From contig JAQBQB010000006.1 of the NCBI GenBank assembly GCA_028287235.1, positions 115,104 to 179,103 on the forward strand: a DNA stretch of 64,000 nt. The letters run 5' to 3'. How positions within the stretch are numbered: position 1 is the stretch's first letter; each line of letters begins with the position of its first letter. A program made the translations under genes and the position numbers. Under the pieces are notes generated by a model, which was not told the DNA's origin, did not search any database, and saw only the letters and a program-made list of their open reading frames with translations. The DNA is from Gemmatimonadota bacterium (GTDB lineage Bacteria; Gemmatimonadota; Gemmatimonadetes; Gemmatimonadales; Gemmatimonadaceae). Shown here in pieces: positions 9,624-18,407 of the stretch.

Positions 9624-9893
9624 ATGAATTTCATCGCGTGGATCGTGCTTGGCCTCATCGCGGGCGCGATCGCAAAAGCGATCATGCCGGGGAAAGATCC
9701 GGGTGGCATCATCGTCACGATCCTGATCGGGATCGTGGGCGCGTTCCTTGGCGGATTTCTCGGCAACCTGATCACCGGAACCGGGCTGAGCGGGTTCTCG
9801 CTCTGGAGCATTCTGCTCGCGATCGTCGGGTCGCTCGTGCTGTTGTGGATCTATCGCGCGACGACGAGGTCGCGCTCAACGACGACCGTGTAA
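9624..9893 (+). CDS. GlsB/YeaQ/YmgE family stress-response membrane protein (first copy)
   Basis: 89 aa, with an RBS GGAGG 6-10 bp before ATG 9624. Three hydrophobic helices with Gly zippers (LGLIAGAIAKAIMPGKDPGG, ILIGIVGAFLGGFLGNLI) are typical of the transglycosylase-associated (GlsB) family, whose members are linked to envelope stress but lack a proven enzymatic activity. It is followed by a rho-independent terminator and then by a second copy of the family. Confidence 0.85.
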   Translation: MNFIAWIVLGLIAGAIAKAIMPGKDPGGIIVTILIGIVGAFLGGFLGNLITGTGLSGFSLWSILLAIVGSLVLLWIYRATTRSRSTTTV

Positions 9894-9913
9894 GGCGGTA
9901 GCGGCAGCGAACG

Positions 9914-9950
9914 GCGGGAAGCGCGGCGTCACGCCCCGCTTCCCGCTTTT
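9914..9950 (+). terminator. Rho-independent terminator after first GlsB gene
   Basis: GCGGGAAGCG (9914-9923) pairs perfectly with CGCTTCCCGC (9937-9946), and TTTT follows at once. It lies 20 bp after the GlsB stop. Confidence 0.8.
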
Positions 9951-9964
9951 CGTTATGATCCCCT

Positions 9965-10234
9965 ATGCCCCTCTGGCTCTCCTGGCTCCTGCTCGGCTTG
10001 ATCGCCGGCTCGCTCGCCAAGTTCATCATGCCCGGCCGCGACCCCACGGGTTGCATCTTCACGATCTTCCTGGGGATCGTCGGTGCGATGGTCGGCGGCC
10101 TGATCGGAACCTGGCTGGGCTGGGGTGCCGTCACGCAGGGCACGCTCGACCTGCGCTCGATCGGCATCGCCACGGGCGGGGCAATGATTCTGCTGATCGT
10201 CGGGCGGATTGCGCGGCGTGGGCGTGGGGCGTGA
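9965..10234 (+). CDS. GlsB/YeaQ/YmgE family membrane protein (second copy)
   Basis: 89 aa, the same family and length as the gene just upstream, with matching signatures (LLLGLIAGSLAKFIMPGRDPTG, FLGIVGAMVGGLIG). The two are clearly diverged paralogues rather than a recent duplication. They are separated by a terminator, so this copy may have its own promoter in the short gap. It ends directly at a large GC hairpin in front of uvrA. Confidence 0.82.
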   Translation: MPLWLSWLLLGLIAGSLAKFIMPGRDPTGCIFTIFLGIVGAMVGGLIGTWLGWGAVTQGTLDLRSIGIATGGAMILLIVGRIARRGRGA

Positions 10235-10286
10235 GGCGTGGGGCGTGGGGCGTTGGCCGAAGCAGTTGCGCCCCACGCCCCACGCC
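10235..10286. terminator. Large GC hairpin made of GGCGTGGGGCGTG units
   Basis: An 18-bp perfect inverted repeat: GGCGTGGGGCGTGGGGCG at 10235-10252 and its complement at 10269-10286, loop 16 nt. The arms are themselves tandem repeats of GGGGCGT, and partial copies flank both arms. It starts exactly at the stop of the second GlsB gene and lies 57 bp before uvrA, so it could insulate uvrA from read-through. Confidence 0.6.
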
Positions 10287-10342
10287 CAACGCCCCACGCT
10301 TCGCTATTTCTTCGGGCCCCCCATCTCGCTAAATTTCGCTGA

Positions 10343-13228
<2,886 letters not shown>

Positions 13229-13277
13229 GTAGTTTAAGTCGCTGGCGTGTTTGAAGTTGCGCTGTTTACGAGCACCG

Positions 13278-13305
13278 TTGACTTCGACGCGGCCTTCGCT
13301 ACTTT
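13278..13305 (+). promoter_or_regulatory. Probable native tRNA-Asn promoter, now upstream of a half-tRNA
   Basis: TTGACT (13278-13283), 16-bp spacer, TACTTT (13300-13305), followed 17 bp later by the truncated tRNA-Asn. The fit to the sigma-70 consensus is good. Because the tRNA body behind it is broken at the anticodon stem, this promoter should now make a non-functional transcript. Confidence 0.5.
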
Positions 13306-13321
13306 TCTGAGTCTGTTCCCG

Positions 13322-13363
13322 ATCCCCGATAGCTCAGTTGGTAGAGCGCTCGACTGTTAATCG
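13322..13363 (+). repeat. Left attachment repeat: truncated tRNA-Asn 5' part
   Basis: A 42-bp stretch identical to 15034-15075: the acceptor 5' strand, D-arm and anticodon loop (GTT) of tRNA-Asn, ending three bases into the 3' strand of the anticodon stem. After it the sequence (gccacacagcg) no longer matches a tRNA, so this copy is a pseudogene and the likely attL. Confidence 0.85.
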
Positions 13364-13379
13364 GCCACACAGCGTTCCT

Positions 13380-13409
13380 GAACGGATAAGCACAACTGCT
13401 TGTCCGTTC
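13380..13409. repeat. 13-bp stem hairpin just inside the left attachment repeat
   Basis: GAACGGATAAGCA (13380-13392), loop CAAC, TGCTTGTCCGTTC (13397-13409), with one G-T pair. It starts 16 bp after the truncated tRNA and could stop transcription from the old tRNA promoter or take part in recombination. No T-tract follows. Confidence 0.6.
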
Positions 13410-13505
13410 GTCGTTTGCAGAAGGTAAGTTGAACGACGGCTGCGGCTTCGCTCTGCGGCATTCCGCGGGAGTTGTGGAGAGTTGCCAATCACTCCGGGGC
13501 GTGCA

Positions 13506-13525
13506 GTGCTATAGACGGTGCTATA
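13506..13525 (+). repeat. Paired GTGCTATA boxes, left end of element
   Basis: GTGCTATA at 13506-13513 and again at 13518-13525, 12 bp apart, followed by GCGGATC. The same arrangement, with the same spacing and followed by GCGATC, recurs at 14948-14967 near the right end. The surroundings differ, so the boxes rather than the flanks are conserved. Candidate arm-type binding sites. Confidence 0.6.
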
Positions 13526-13663
13526 GCGGATCCCTGCACATGACCAGCGAGTTGGGCAATGGTAGGTTTGAGCGGTGACAGAGAATGCCAATCCAGGTCA
13601 TATCTGCTACCCTCAGGGATGCGAGTTTATGAGCCGGGACGCGGAGAGTTGAGAAAAAGGAAC

Positions 13664-14077
13664 ATGCGCCGGTTGGTCGCAGTCGCCATCGCTATTTGTA
13701 TCTCTCGCGTCGCAAGCGCGCAGGGGTCTGGCCGATGGCTTCAGGTCGGCAGCCCCACCGCCCATTCGCCCTCCGTTGCGATCGACACAACCTCGATCAT
13801 TCGGACTAGTGATACCGTCCGAGTCTGGGCTCGCCTGCTCTATCCAAAGACTCAGGTTGACGCTGTGTCCAAGAAGGCCTTGGTGTATAGCCAGGTTCGA
13901 TTCGCCGTCGCGTGCTCAACCGGAACGTACTCGACGGAAACATGGATCGACTATGCCGACGACGACACAGTTGTGTCCTCGGATCGTACGGCAACCGAGT
14001 GGCTCCCTACGGCGCCGGGTTCCCTCGTGGAGGTCGTGTCACGCGCTGCCTGCGGGCGCCGATCGCCCGGAGGATAG
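13664..14077 (+). CDS. Secreted protein resembling the surface-adhesin E (Adhesin_E) family
   Basis: 137 aa from ATG 13664, preceded by AAAAAGGA. Signal peptide MRRLVAVAIAICISRVASAQ. The mature part has the layout of Adhesin_E-like proteins: W.QVG, a strand pair ending VRVWARLLYP, VRFAVACSTGTYSTE with a Cys, a YADDDTVVSSDR turn, then WLPTAPGSLVEVVSRAAC with a second Cys, consistent with a disulfide. Family assignment is from pattern memory and moderate. It is the only rightward gene of the tRNA-Asn element. The longer frame back to 13559 lacks a sensible start. Confidence 0.6.
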   Translation: MRRLVAVAIAICISRVASAQGSGRWLQVGSPTAHSPSVAIDTTSIIRTSDTVRVWARLLYPKTQVDAVSKKALVYSQVRFAVACSTGTYSTETWIDYADDDTVVSSDRTATEWLPTAPGSLVEVVSRAACGRRSPGG

Positions 14078-14091
14078 AACGACGGTCATCG

Positions 14092-14355
14092 TCACTCGTC
14101 TCGCTCGGAAACCTTTCTCCAAAGCCCCGGCATCAACCGGGTAGCGTGTGCGACAAATGACTCACGGTATTTCGGCTTGCTGAAGTGAAACGTGACTTGA
14201 TGGCCGTCCGCCCGCCAAGCTGCTTCGCCGGTTCCGCCCCACGCCTTCATCTTGTCACTACCTTCGGCCTGACAGTAGTGGACGAGGCCGCGGAGAGCAT
14301 AGAGCGCTGCGACATCCTCCGTATGAATCGTGAGGGCGAATCGGTATGTCGTCAC
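14092..14355 (-). CDS. Small unknown protein, last gene of the tRNA-Asn element operon
   Basis: 87 aa from a GTG at 14355 that overlaps the stop codon of the upstream membrane-protein gene (GTGA), the hallmark of coupled translation. No signal peptide or membrane helix. The sequence YRFALTIHTEDVAALYALRGLVHYCQ...AWRADGHQVTFHFSKPKYRESFVAHATRLM contains a beta-strand and helix pattern and several aromatic/His residues; I recognise no family. The open frame continues upstream to 14634 but that part is out-of-frame shadow of the neighbouring gene. Confidence 0.5.
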   Translation of the reverse strand: MTTYRFALTIHTEDVAALYALRGLVHYCQAEGSDKMKAWGGTGEAAWRADGHQVTFHFSKPKYRESFVAHATRLMPGLWRKVSERDE

Positions 14356-14582
14356 TCCGAGTAAACCGCACGGCGCCAATAGCCCTTCGAGAACACGCCC
14401 ATCGTCACTCCGATCAGGTTGATGATCCCACCGGCGAAGCCCAACAGGCCGCCAAGGGAGAAGACGTAGAAGACGAAGGCGTAGAAGCCCACGGCGAGCC
14501 CCACATGCCCGACTAGGTCCCACCCCGTTCGAAGGACATAGCGTGTTTGAATCCGCCGCCCTGGGGCTATTCGATTGTCCAT
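14352..14582 (-). CDS. Small two-helix membrane protein of unknown function
   Basis: 76 aa from ATG 14582 (MDNRIAPGRRIQTRYVLRTG). Basic N-terminus, then two hydrophobic helices (VGHVGLAVGFYAFVFYVFSL and GGLLGFAGGIINLIGVTMGVF) and a short basic tail. The start overlaps the end of the upstream gene by 16 bp, and the stop overlaps the next start. Such small membrane proteins next to unknown small soluble proteins occur in mobile cargo, but no function can be named. Confidence 0.5.
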   Translation of the reverse strand: MDNRIAPGRRIQTRYVLRTGWDLVGHVGLAVGFYAFVFYVFSLGGLLGFAGGIINLIGVTMGVFSKGYWRRAVYSE

Positions 14583-14848
14583 GATCCAGACCGTTCGCAC
14601 TCGCTGTAAATGCGGCACAGAACCGACGCCACAAGCTCCGGGGTTACCGGTTCGTCGGCTGCGTTAACCTGATCAAATACCCGATAGTCGTCGAGGTAAG
14701 CGACATTGCCGATCACAGCCGGTTGAACACTGACGATGTCGTCGTCATCGACTGAAACGCGAAATTCACGGTTGCCGCAGTAAAAGACTGACCTTTCGGC
14801 AAGACCATGCAGTGCGGCCTTGGCTGGACCATCGAAGTCGTTTACCAT
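14567..14848 (-). CDS. Small acidic unknown protein, first gene of the tRNA-Asn element operon
   Basis: 93 aa. Acidic, soluble, with a compact mixed alpha/beta look: FDGPAKAALHGLAERSVFYCGNREFRVSVDDDDIVSVQPAVIG, then a C-terminal helix (PELVASVLCRIYSECER). No named family is recognised. It heads a leftward three-gene operon and its 5' end faces the right attachment site about 190 bp away. Immunity-protein-like size and charge are noted but prove nothing. Confidence 0.5.
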   Translation of the reverse strand: MVNDFDGPAKAALHGLAERSVFYCGNREFRVSVDDDDIVSVQPAVIGNVAYLDDYRVFDQVNAADEPVTPELVASVLCRIYSECERSGSWTIE

Positions 14849-14928
14849 TCCGCAAAGAATGCGGAGGTTCGCCCGAGCGTCAAGTTTTGTTGCGGTGAAC
14901 TTGGCGCATTGTCCGAATCGTGGCGAAG

Positions 14929-14957
14929 TTGATCCACCAAGGCACGAGTGCTATAAT
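14929..14957 (+). promoter_or_regulatory. Element-borne sigma-70 promoter in front of the intact tRNA-Asn
   Basis: TTGATC (14929-14934), 17-bp spacer, TATAAT (14952-14957) with an extended TGC just before it. Transcription should start near 14964, about 70 nt before the intact tRNA at 15035. The -10 coincides with the first GTGCTATA box of the right pair. Confidence 0.6.
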
Positions 14958-14967
14958 CCGTGCTATA
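14948..14967 (+). repeat. Paired GTGCTATA boxes, right end of element
   Basis: GTGCTATA at 14948-14955 and at 14960-14967, 12 bp apart as at the left end (13506-13525). The first box overlaps the -10 of the tRNA-Asn promoter, so a protein bound here could also control that promoter. Confidence 0.6.
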
Positions 14968-15033
14968 GCGATCTCTTTCGTGGAATTCTTACGCGAGAAG
15001 AAAGCGCTGTAACTTGTTGATGTTGTTGTACTA

Positions 15034-15075
15034 ATCCCCGATAGCTCAGTTGGTAGAGCGCTCGACTGTTAATCG
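15034..15075 (+). repeat. Right attachment repeat, 5' part of intact tRNA-Asn
   Basis: The same 42 bp as at 13322-13363. Here they continue into the 3' half of tRNA-Asn; probable attR. Confidence 0.85.
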
Positions 15076-15107
15076 AGTGGTCGTAGGTTCGAGTCCTACT
15101 CGGGGAG
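15035..15107 (+). tRNA. tRNA-Asn (GTT)
   Basis: 73 nt. Acceptor TCCCCGA/TCGGGGA, D-arm GCTC...GAGC, anticodon stem CTCGA/TCGAG with loop CTGTTAA giving anticodon GTT, T-arm GTAGG/CCTAC with loop TTCGAGT, discriminator G. CCA is not encoded. This is the functional copy restored at the right end of the tRNA-Asn element. Confidence 0.95.
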
Positions 15108-15220
15108 CTGCACACACACATTGTCCCACCAGCACCTACGGGCGCTCGGTGGGACAACGTGTTTCCGGGGGTGTTGCGCCCACCATCGCGCGATGTACTC
15201 TAGCGCTGGCGACGCCCCTC

Positions 15221-15679
15221 ATGAAGAAACCCATCCTCCTCTACGGCCTGCTCGGCGGCCTGCTGATCGCGATGCTCAACCTCGTTGAGTACCGCTTTCT
15301 CGTGGTCGAGCACTCGGTGGAGATCTACGGCGGGTTGGTCGCGGCGGTGTTCGCCCTCCTCGGCATCTGGCTCGGGCTCAAGCTCACGAAAACGAAGGAA
15401 GTGGTCGTCATTCGCGAGATTCCCGGCGCTCCCGTGCCGCCGTCGACCGAGCCGTTCGCGGTGGACCGCGCGCGCGTCGAAGCACTCGGCATCACGCCGC
15501 GCGAGCTCGAGATCCTCGAGCTCATCGCCCTCGGCTTGAGCAACCGCGAGATCGCCGAACGGATCTTCGTGAGCGAAAACACCGTGAAGACCCACTCGAG
15601 CCGGATCTTCGACAAGCTCAACGCGAAGCGCCGCACGCAAGCGGTGCAGATCGGCAAGGAGCTCCGGCTGATTCGATGA
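15221..15679 (+). CDS. Membrane-anchored LuxR-type helix-turn-helix regulator
   Basis: 152 aa from ATG 15221. Two membrane helices at the N-terminus (ILLYGLLGGLLIAMLNLVEY and IYGGLVAAVFALLGIWLGLKL) precede a GerE/LuxR DNA-binding domain at about 88-150: TPRELEILELIALGLSNREIAERIFVSENTVKTHSSRIFDKL. There is no receiver domain, so input must come from the membrane part or a partner. The downstream DUF4199 membrane protein, in the same direction 119 bp later, is a frequent neighbour of this type and a candidate partner. Confidence 0.88.
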   Translation: MKKPILLYGLLGGLLIAMLNLVEYRFLVVEHSVEIYGGLVAAVFALLGIWLGLKLTKTKEVVVIREIPGAPVPPSTEPFAVDRARVEALGITPRELEILELIALGLSNREIAERIFVSENTVKTHSSRIFDKLNAKRRTQAVQIGKELRLIR

Positions 15680-15798
15680 GCTGGCGTCGCACGAACGGGT
15701 GATTTCGCGCGCGCACGGCGAAAGTCATCCGAAAGCATGACGACAACCGCGCTCGCCGCACCTAAGATCGGGCATCCATTCACATTGGGAGCCGCTCT

Positions 15799-16359
15799 AT
15801 GAAGAAGACCGTCTGGGTTTTCGGCCTCATCTCCGGCGCGATCATGGCGGTGATGATGCTCGCCACGCTGCCCTTCCTCGATCGGATCGGCTTCGACCGC
15901 GGCGCCCTCGTCGGCTACACGTCGATGGTCCTCGCGTTTCTCCTGGTATTCTTCGGCATCCGGTCGTACCGCGACAACGTGGGTGGCGGCACGGTCAGCT
16001 TCGGCCGCGCGTTCAGCGTCGGCATCCTGATCACTCTCGTGTCGTGCGTGTGCTACGTGATCACCTGGGAGTTCATCTACTACTTGTTCATGCCCGACTT
16101 CACCGACAAGTACGCGGCCCACGCCGTCGAGAAGCTACGCGCGAACGGAGGCTCCGCGGCTGCGATTCAGGCGCAGGTCGATTCGATGAAACGGCTCAAG
16201 GAGCTGTACGCGAACCCGCTCATGAACGCGGCCATCACGTTCACGGAGCCGTTTCCCATCGGGTTCGTCGTGACGCTCGTCTGTGCGGGCTTGCTGCGGC
16301 GAAGGCCGAACAGTCCTGAGCAGGAGTCCGCGGCCGCAACGGCGCTGTCGCCGTCGTGA
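15799..16359 (+). CDS. DUF4199 family membrane protein
   Basis: 186 aa. Four hydrophobic helices at about 5-25, 35-55, 75-100 and 150-170. Typical DUF4199 features: short first helix, IRSYRDNVGGGTVSFGRAFSVGILITLVS in the centre, and a long polar segment before the last helix. Function unknown. It follows the LuxR-type regulator and ends at a terminator hairpin, suggesting a two-gene unit. Confidence 0.8.
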   Translation: MKKTVWVFGLISGAIMAVMMLATLPFLDRIGFDRGALVGYTSMVLAFLLVFFGIRSYRDNVGGGTVSFGRAFSVGILITLVSCVCYVITWEFIYYLFMPDFTDKYAAHAVEKLRANGGSAAAIQAQVDSMKRLKELYANPLMNAAITFTEPFPIGFVVTLVCAGLLRRRPNSPEQESAAATALSPS

Positions 16360-16437
16360 ACGGTGCGGCTGGCGCCGCTGTCGCCATTGTTTCGACGGGC
16401 GCGTCATCGCCGCTAGATTTGTCCGAGCGACACCCAG

Positions 16438-16463
16438 AGGGCCGACCTTGTTGGGGCGGCCCT
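16438..16463 (+). terminator. Terminator hairpin after DUF4199 gene
   Basis: AGGGCCG (16438-16444) and CGGCCCT (16457-16463), then TTTG. Lies 78 bp after the stop. Confidence 0.6.
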
Positions 16464-16543
16464 TTGTGCATCACTCCGTTGGCACACACGGTGCTTTGTA
16501 GGTAGCGCTGCCCCGCGGCCACCGCTCCAGACACGAGACAACG

Positions 16544-17695
16544 ATGACCCCGACGATTCGATCGTCCATTCTGCTGGTTGGCGCCACCGCCGTGCTCGCT
16601 GCTTGCTCCGCGCAGCCCGACGCGAAGGCCGTTCCCGTCGTGGACTCGACCCACGCCGCGAACGGCGATGTCGCGTCGAAGACGGCGGCCGCTGCGACTC
16701 CGTCCGCCACCACGCCGGCCACGACGCCAGCGGCACCCGTCGGCGTGACCGGCGCGGCGATTCCGGCCAACGTTCCCGAAGACACGGCGCACATCCGGCT
16801 GAACCCCGGCCGCAACGCGCACGACAGCTCGTCATACGCCTCGGCCATTCGCGCCGGCGCTCGGAAGGCGCCAACCTGGCCGACCGGCCCCGCGCCGCTC
16901 GCCGGGGCCATTCTCCCGGCGAAGCGCGTCGTCGCCTTCTACGGCAACCCGCTCTCGAAGAAGATGGGCGTGCTCGGCGAGTACCCCGTGGACCAGATGC
17001 TGGCGAAGCTCGACCAGACCGTGGCCGAGTGGCGGAAAGCCGACCCGTCGACGCCGGTGCAGCCGGCGCTGCATCTCATCGCGGTGGTCGCGCAGGGCGC
17101 GCCGGGCCGCGACGGCATGTACCGCCTGCGCATGGACACCACGCTGATCAACAAGGTCTACGGATGGGCGCAGCAGAAGAACGCGCTGCTCTTCCTCGAC
17201 ATCCAGGTCGGCAAGAGCACGCTGCAGCAGGAGCTGCCGCGACTCCTTCCCTTCCTCGCGCGCCCGAACGTGCACCTCGCGATCGACGCCGAGTTCTCGA
17301 TGCACTACGACCGCGAAGGGATGCCGCCGGGCAAGAAGGTGGGCCAGTTCGACGCGGCCGACGTGAACTACGCCGCGGCCCAGCTGGAGAAGCTCGTCTC
17401 CGACAACAAGCTGCCGCCGAAGATGCTCATCGTCCATCGCTGGACGCGGAAGATGATCTCCAACGCCTCGCAGATTAAGCTCGACCCGCGCGTGCAGATC
17501 GTGATGGACATGGACGGGTGGGGCCCGCCGTGGCTCAAGTTCGACTCGTACCGCGACTACGAAGTCGCCGAGCCCGTGCAATTCACCGGCTTCAAGATCT
17601 TCTTCCACAACGACGTGAAGCACGGCGACGCCTTGCTCACCGCGTCCGAGGTGCTGAAGCTGCGCCCGAAGCCGATGTACATCCAATACCAGTGA
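16544..17695 (+). CDS. Lipoprotein of unknown function, possible TIM-barrel fold
   Basis: 383 aa. Signal sequence with lipobox (VGATAVLAACSAQ), an Ala/Thr/Pro-rich linker to about residue 90, then a globular domain with alternating strands and helices (VVAFYGNPLSKKMGVLG, ALHLIAVVAQGAPG, NALLFLDIQVG, HLAIDAEFSMHYD, KMLIVHRWTRKM, VQIVMDMDGWGPP, FTGFKIFFHND). The strand-ending acidic residues (DIQ, DAEF, DMDGWG) resemble a (beta/alpha)8 glycosidase-like barrel, but no known family is identified. Periplasmic or outer-membrane location is expected. Confidence 0.7.
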   Translation: MTPTIRSSILLVGATAVLAACSAQPDAKAVPVVDSTHAANGDVASKTAAAATPSATTPATTPAAPVGVTGAAIPANVPEDTAHIRLNPGRNAHDSSSYASAIRAGARKAPTWPTGPAPLAGAILPAKRVVAFYGNPLSKKMGVLGEYPVDQMLAKLDQTVAEWRKADPSTPVQPALHLIAVVAQGAPGRDGMYRLRMDTTLINKVYGWAQQKNALLFLDIQVGKSTLQQELPRLLPFLARPNVHLAIDAEFSMHYDREGMPPGKKVGQFDAADVNYAAAQLEKLVSDNKLPPKMLIVHRWTRKMISNASQIKLDPRVQIVMDMDGWGPPWLKFDSYRDYEVAEPVQFTGFKIFFHNDVKHGDALLTASEVLKLRPKPMYIQYQ

Positions 17696-17707
17696 GCTGC
17701 GCACTGT

Positions 17708-17739
17708 GAGCGGCTGTCAGGGACTGATGACAGCCGCTC
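17708..17739. terminator. Bidirectional terminator between convergent genes
   Basis: Perfect 12-bp stem GAGCGGCTGTCA (17708-17719)/TGACAGCCGCTC (17728-17739), loop 8 nt. It overlaps the last codons of the leftward cyclophilin gene. Confidence 0.75.
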
Positions 17740-18337
17740 TGATCAGGTGGTCGAGCTTCGGATATTCGCGGTCGGCGTAGCGGTTACCACCGTTCATCAA
17801 GGCGGCTTGTTTGCCGGCGCGTACGCCGCCGCCCGAATTCTCGCCATAGCCCGAATACAGGCGGTCGACCACGTCCATGCCGCGCGTGACGCGGCCGATC
17901 GGCGCGAAGCCCTGCGCGTCGAGGCGTGAGTTGTCGGCGAGGCTGATGTAGAGCTGCGTCGTGCGCGCGTTCGGGCCGGTCATCGCGAACGCGATCGTGC
18001 CGCGCACGTTGCTCTGGCGCACCGAGTCGTCCGGGAAGCTGCGATTCGCCCAACGCGCGTTCGCGGCCGAGTCGCCCGCGACGCCGAACTGCGCGATGAA
18101 GTTCGGCACGACGCGCGAGAAGCGAGAGTCGTTGAAATACCCCGAGCGCACCAGGTGGTAGAACCGGTCGGCGCCGAGTGGCGCCCAGGCTCGCGTGACC
18201 TCGATGACAAACGGGCCCTTGGTCGTCTCGACCCGTACATCGTAGACGTCGGGCGCTCGCGACGTCCCGTCGCCGCTCACGCTGCGCACGCAGCCCGTAG
18301 CAAGGATCAAACACGCGAGCAGAATCAGTTGGCGCAT
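17717..18337 (-). CDS. Peptidylprolyl isomerase, cyclophilin type, lipoprotein
   Basis: 206 aa from ATG 18337. Lipoprotein signal MRQLILLACLILATGC. Cyclophilin core: VRVETTKGPFVIEVTRAWAPLGADRFYHLVRSGYFND, FSRVVPNFIAQFGVAGD (catalytic Arg and QFG), GTIAFAMTGPNARTTQLYISLADN and FAPIGRVTRGMDVVDRLYSGYG. It would catalyse cis-trans isomerisation of prolyl bonds in the periplasm. The longer frame to 18409 runs into the divergent amidohydrolase and is unlikely. About 70 bp separate the two divergent starts. Confidence 0.9.
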   Translation of the reverse strand: MRQLILLACLILATGCVRSVSGDGTSRAPDVYDVRVETTKGPFVIEVTRAWAPLGADRFYHLVRSGYFNDSRFSRVVPNFIAQFGVAGDSAANARWANRSFPDDSVRQSNVRGTIAFAMTGPNARTTQLYISLADNSRLDAQGFAPIGRVTRGMDVVDRLYSGYGENSGGGVRAGKQAALMNGGNRYADREYPKLDHLIRAAVISP

Positions 18338-18407
18338 GGCGCGGAAAGCTGGCCGCTTCGCCGCGCCGCCGCTAGCCGAGCGCACCGCCGCGCGCGATGT
18401 TTGCGGC

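Larger units (their letters stand above)
13322..15075. mobile_element. Miniature integrative element in tRNA-Asn (no integrase)
   Basis: A 42-bp direct repeat of the 5' part of tRNA-Asn (13322-13363 and 15034-15075) encloses about 1.7 kb. The left copy is a truncated tRNA, and the right copy is joined to the 3' half and makes an intact tRNA. Inside are one rightward secreted protein and a leftward operon of three small overlapping genes; no recombinase, replication or structural gene is seen. Paired GTGCTATA boxes near both ends look like recombinase arm sites. The simplest reading is a non-autonomous element integrated by a tyrosine recombinase encoded elsewhere; decay of a once larger island is the alternative. 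Confidence 0.75.

Noticed and set aside
7755..9893. 712-codon rightward frame opposite the ABC exporter that runs into the GlsB gene
   Set aside because: Only its last 89 codons (from ATG 9624 with an RBS) are a real gene; the rest is antisense shadow.
13334..13591. 85-codon leftward frame at the left attachment site as an integrase remnant
   Set aside because: No recombinase motifs (no HxxR or catalytic Tyr context); composition looks random.
15050..15220. N-terminal extension of the LuxR-type regulator into tRNA-Asn
   Set aside because: The frame begins inside the tRNA; ATG 15221 gives a normal membrane protein start.
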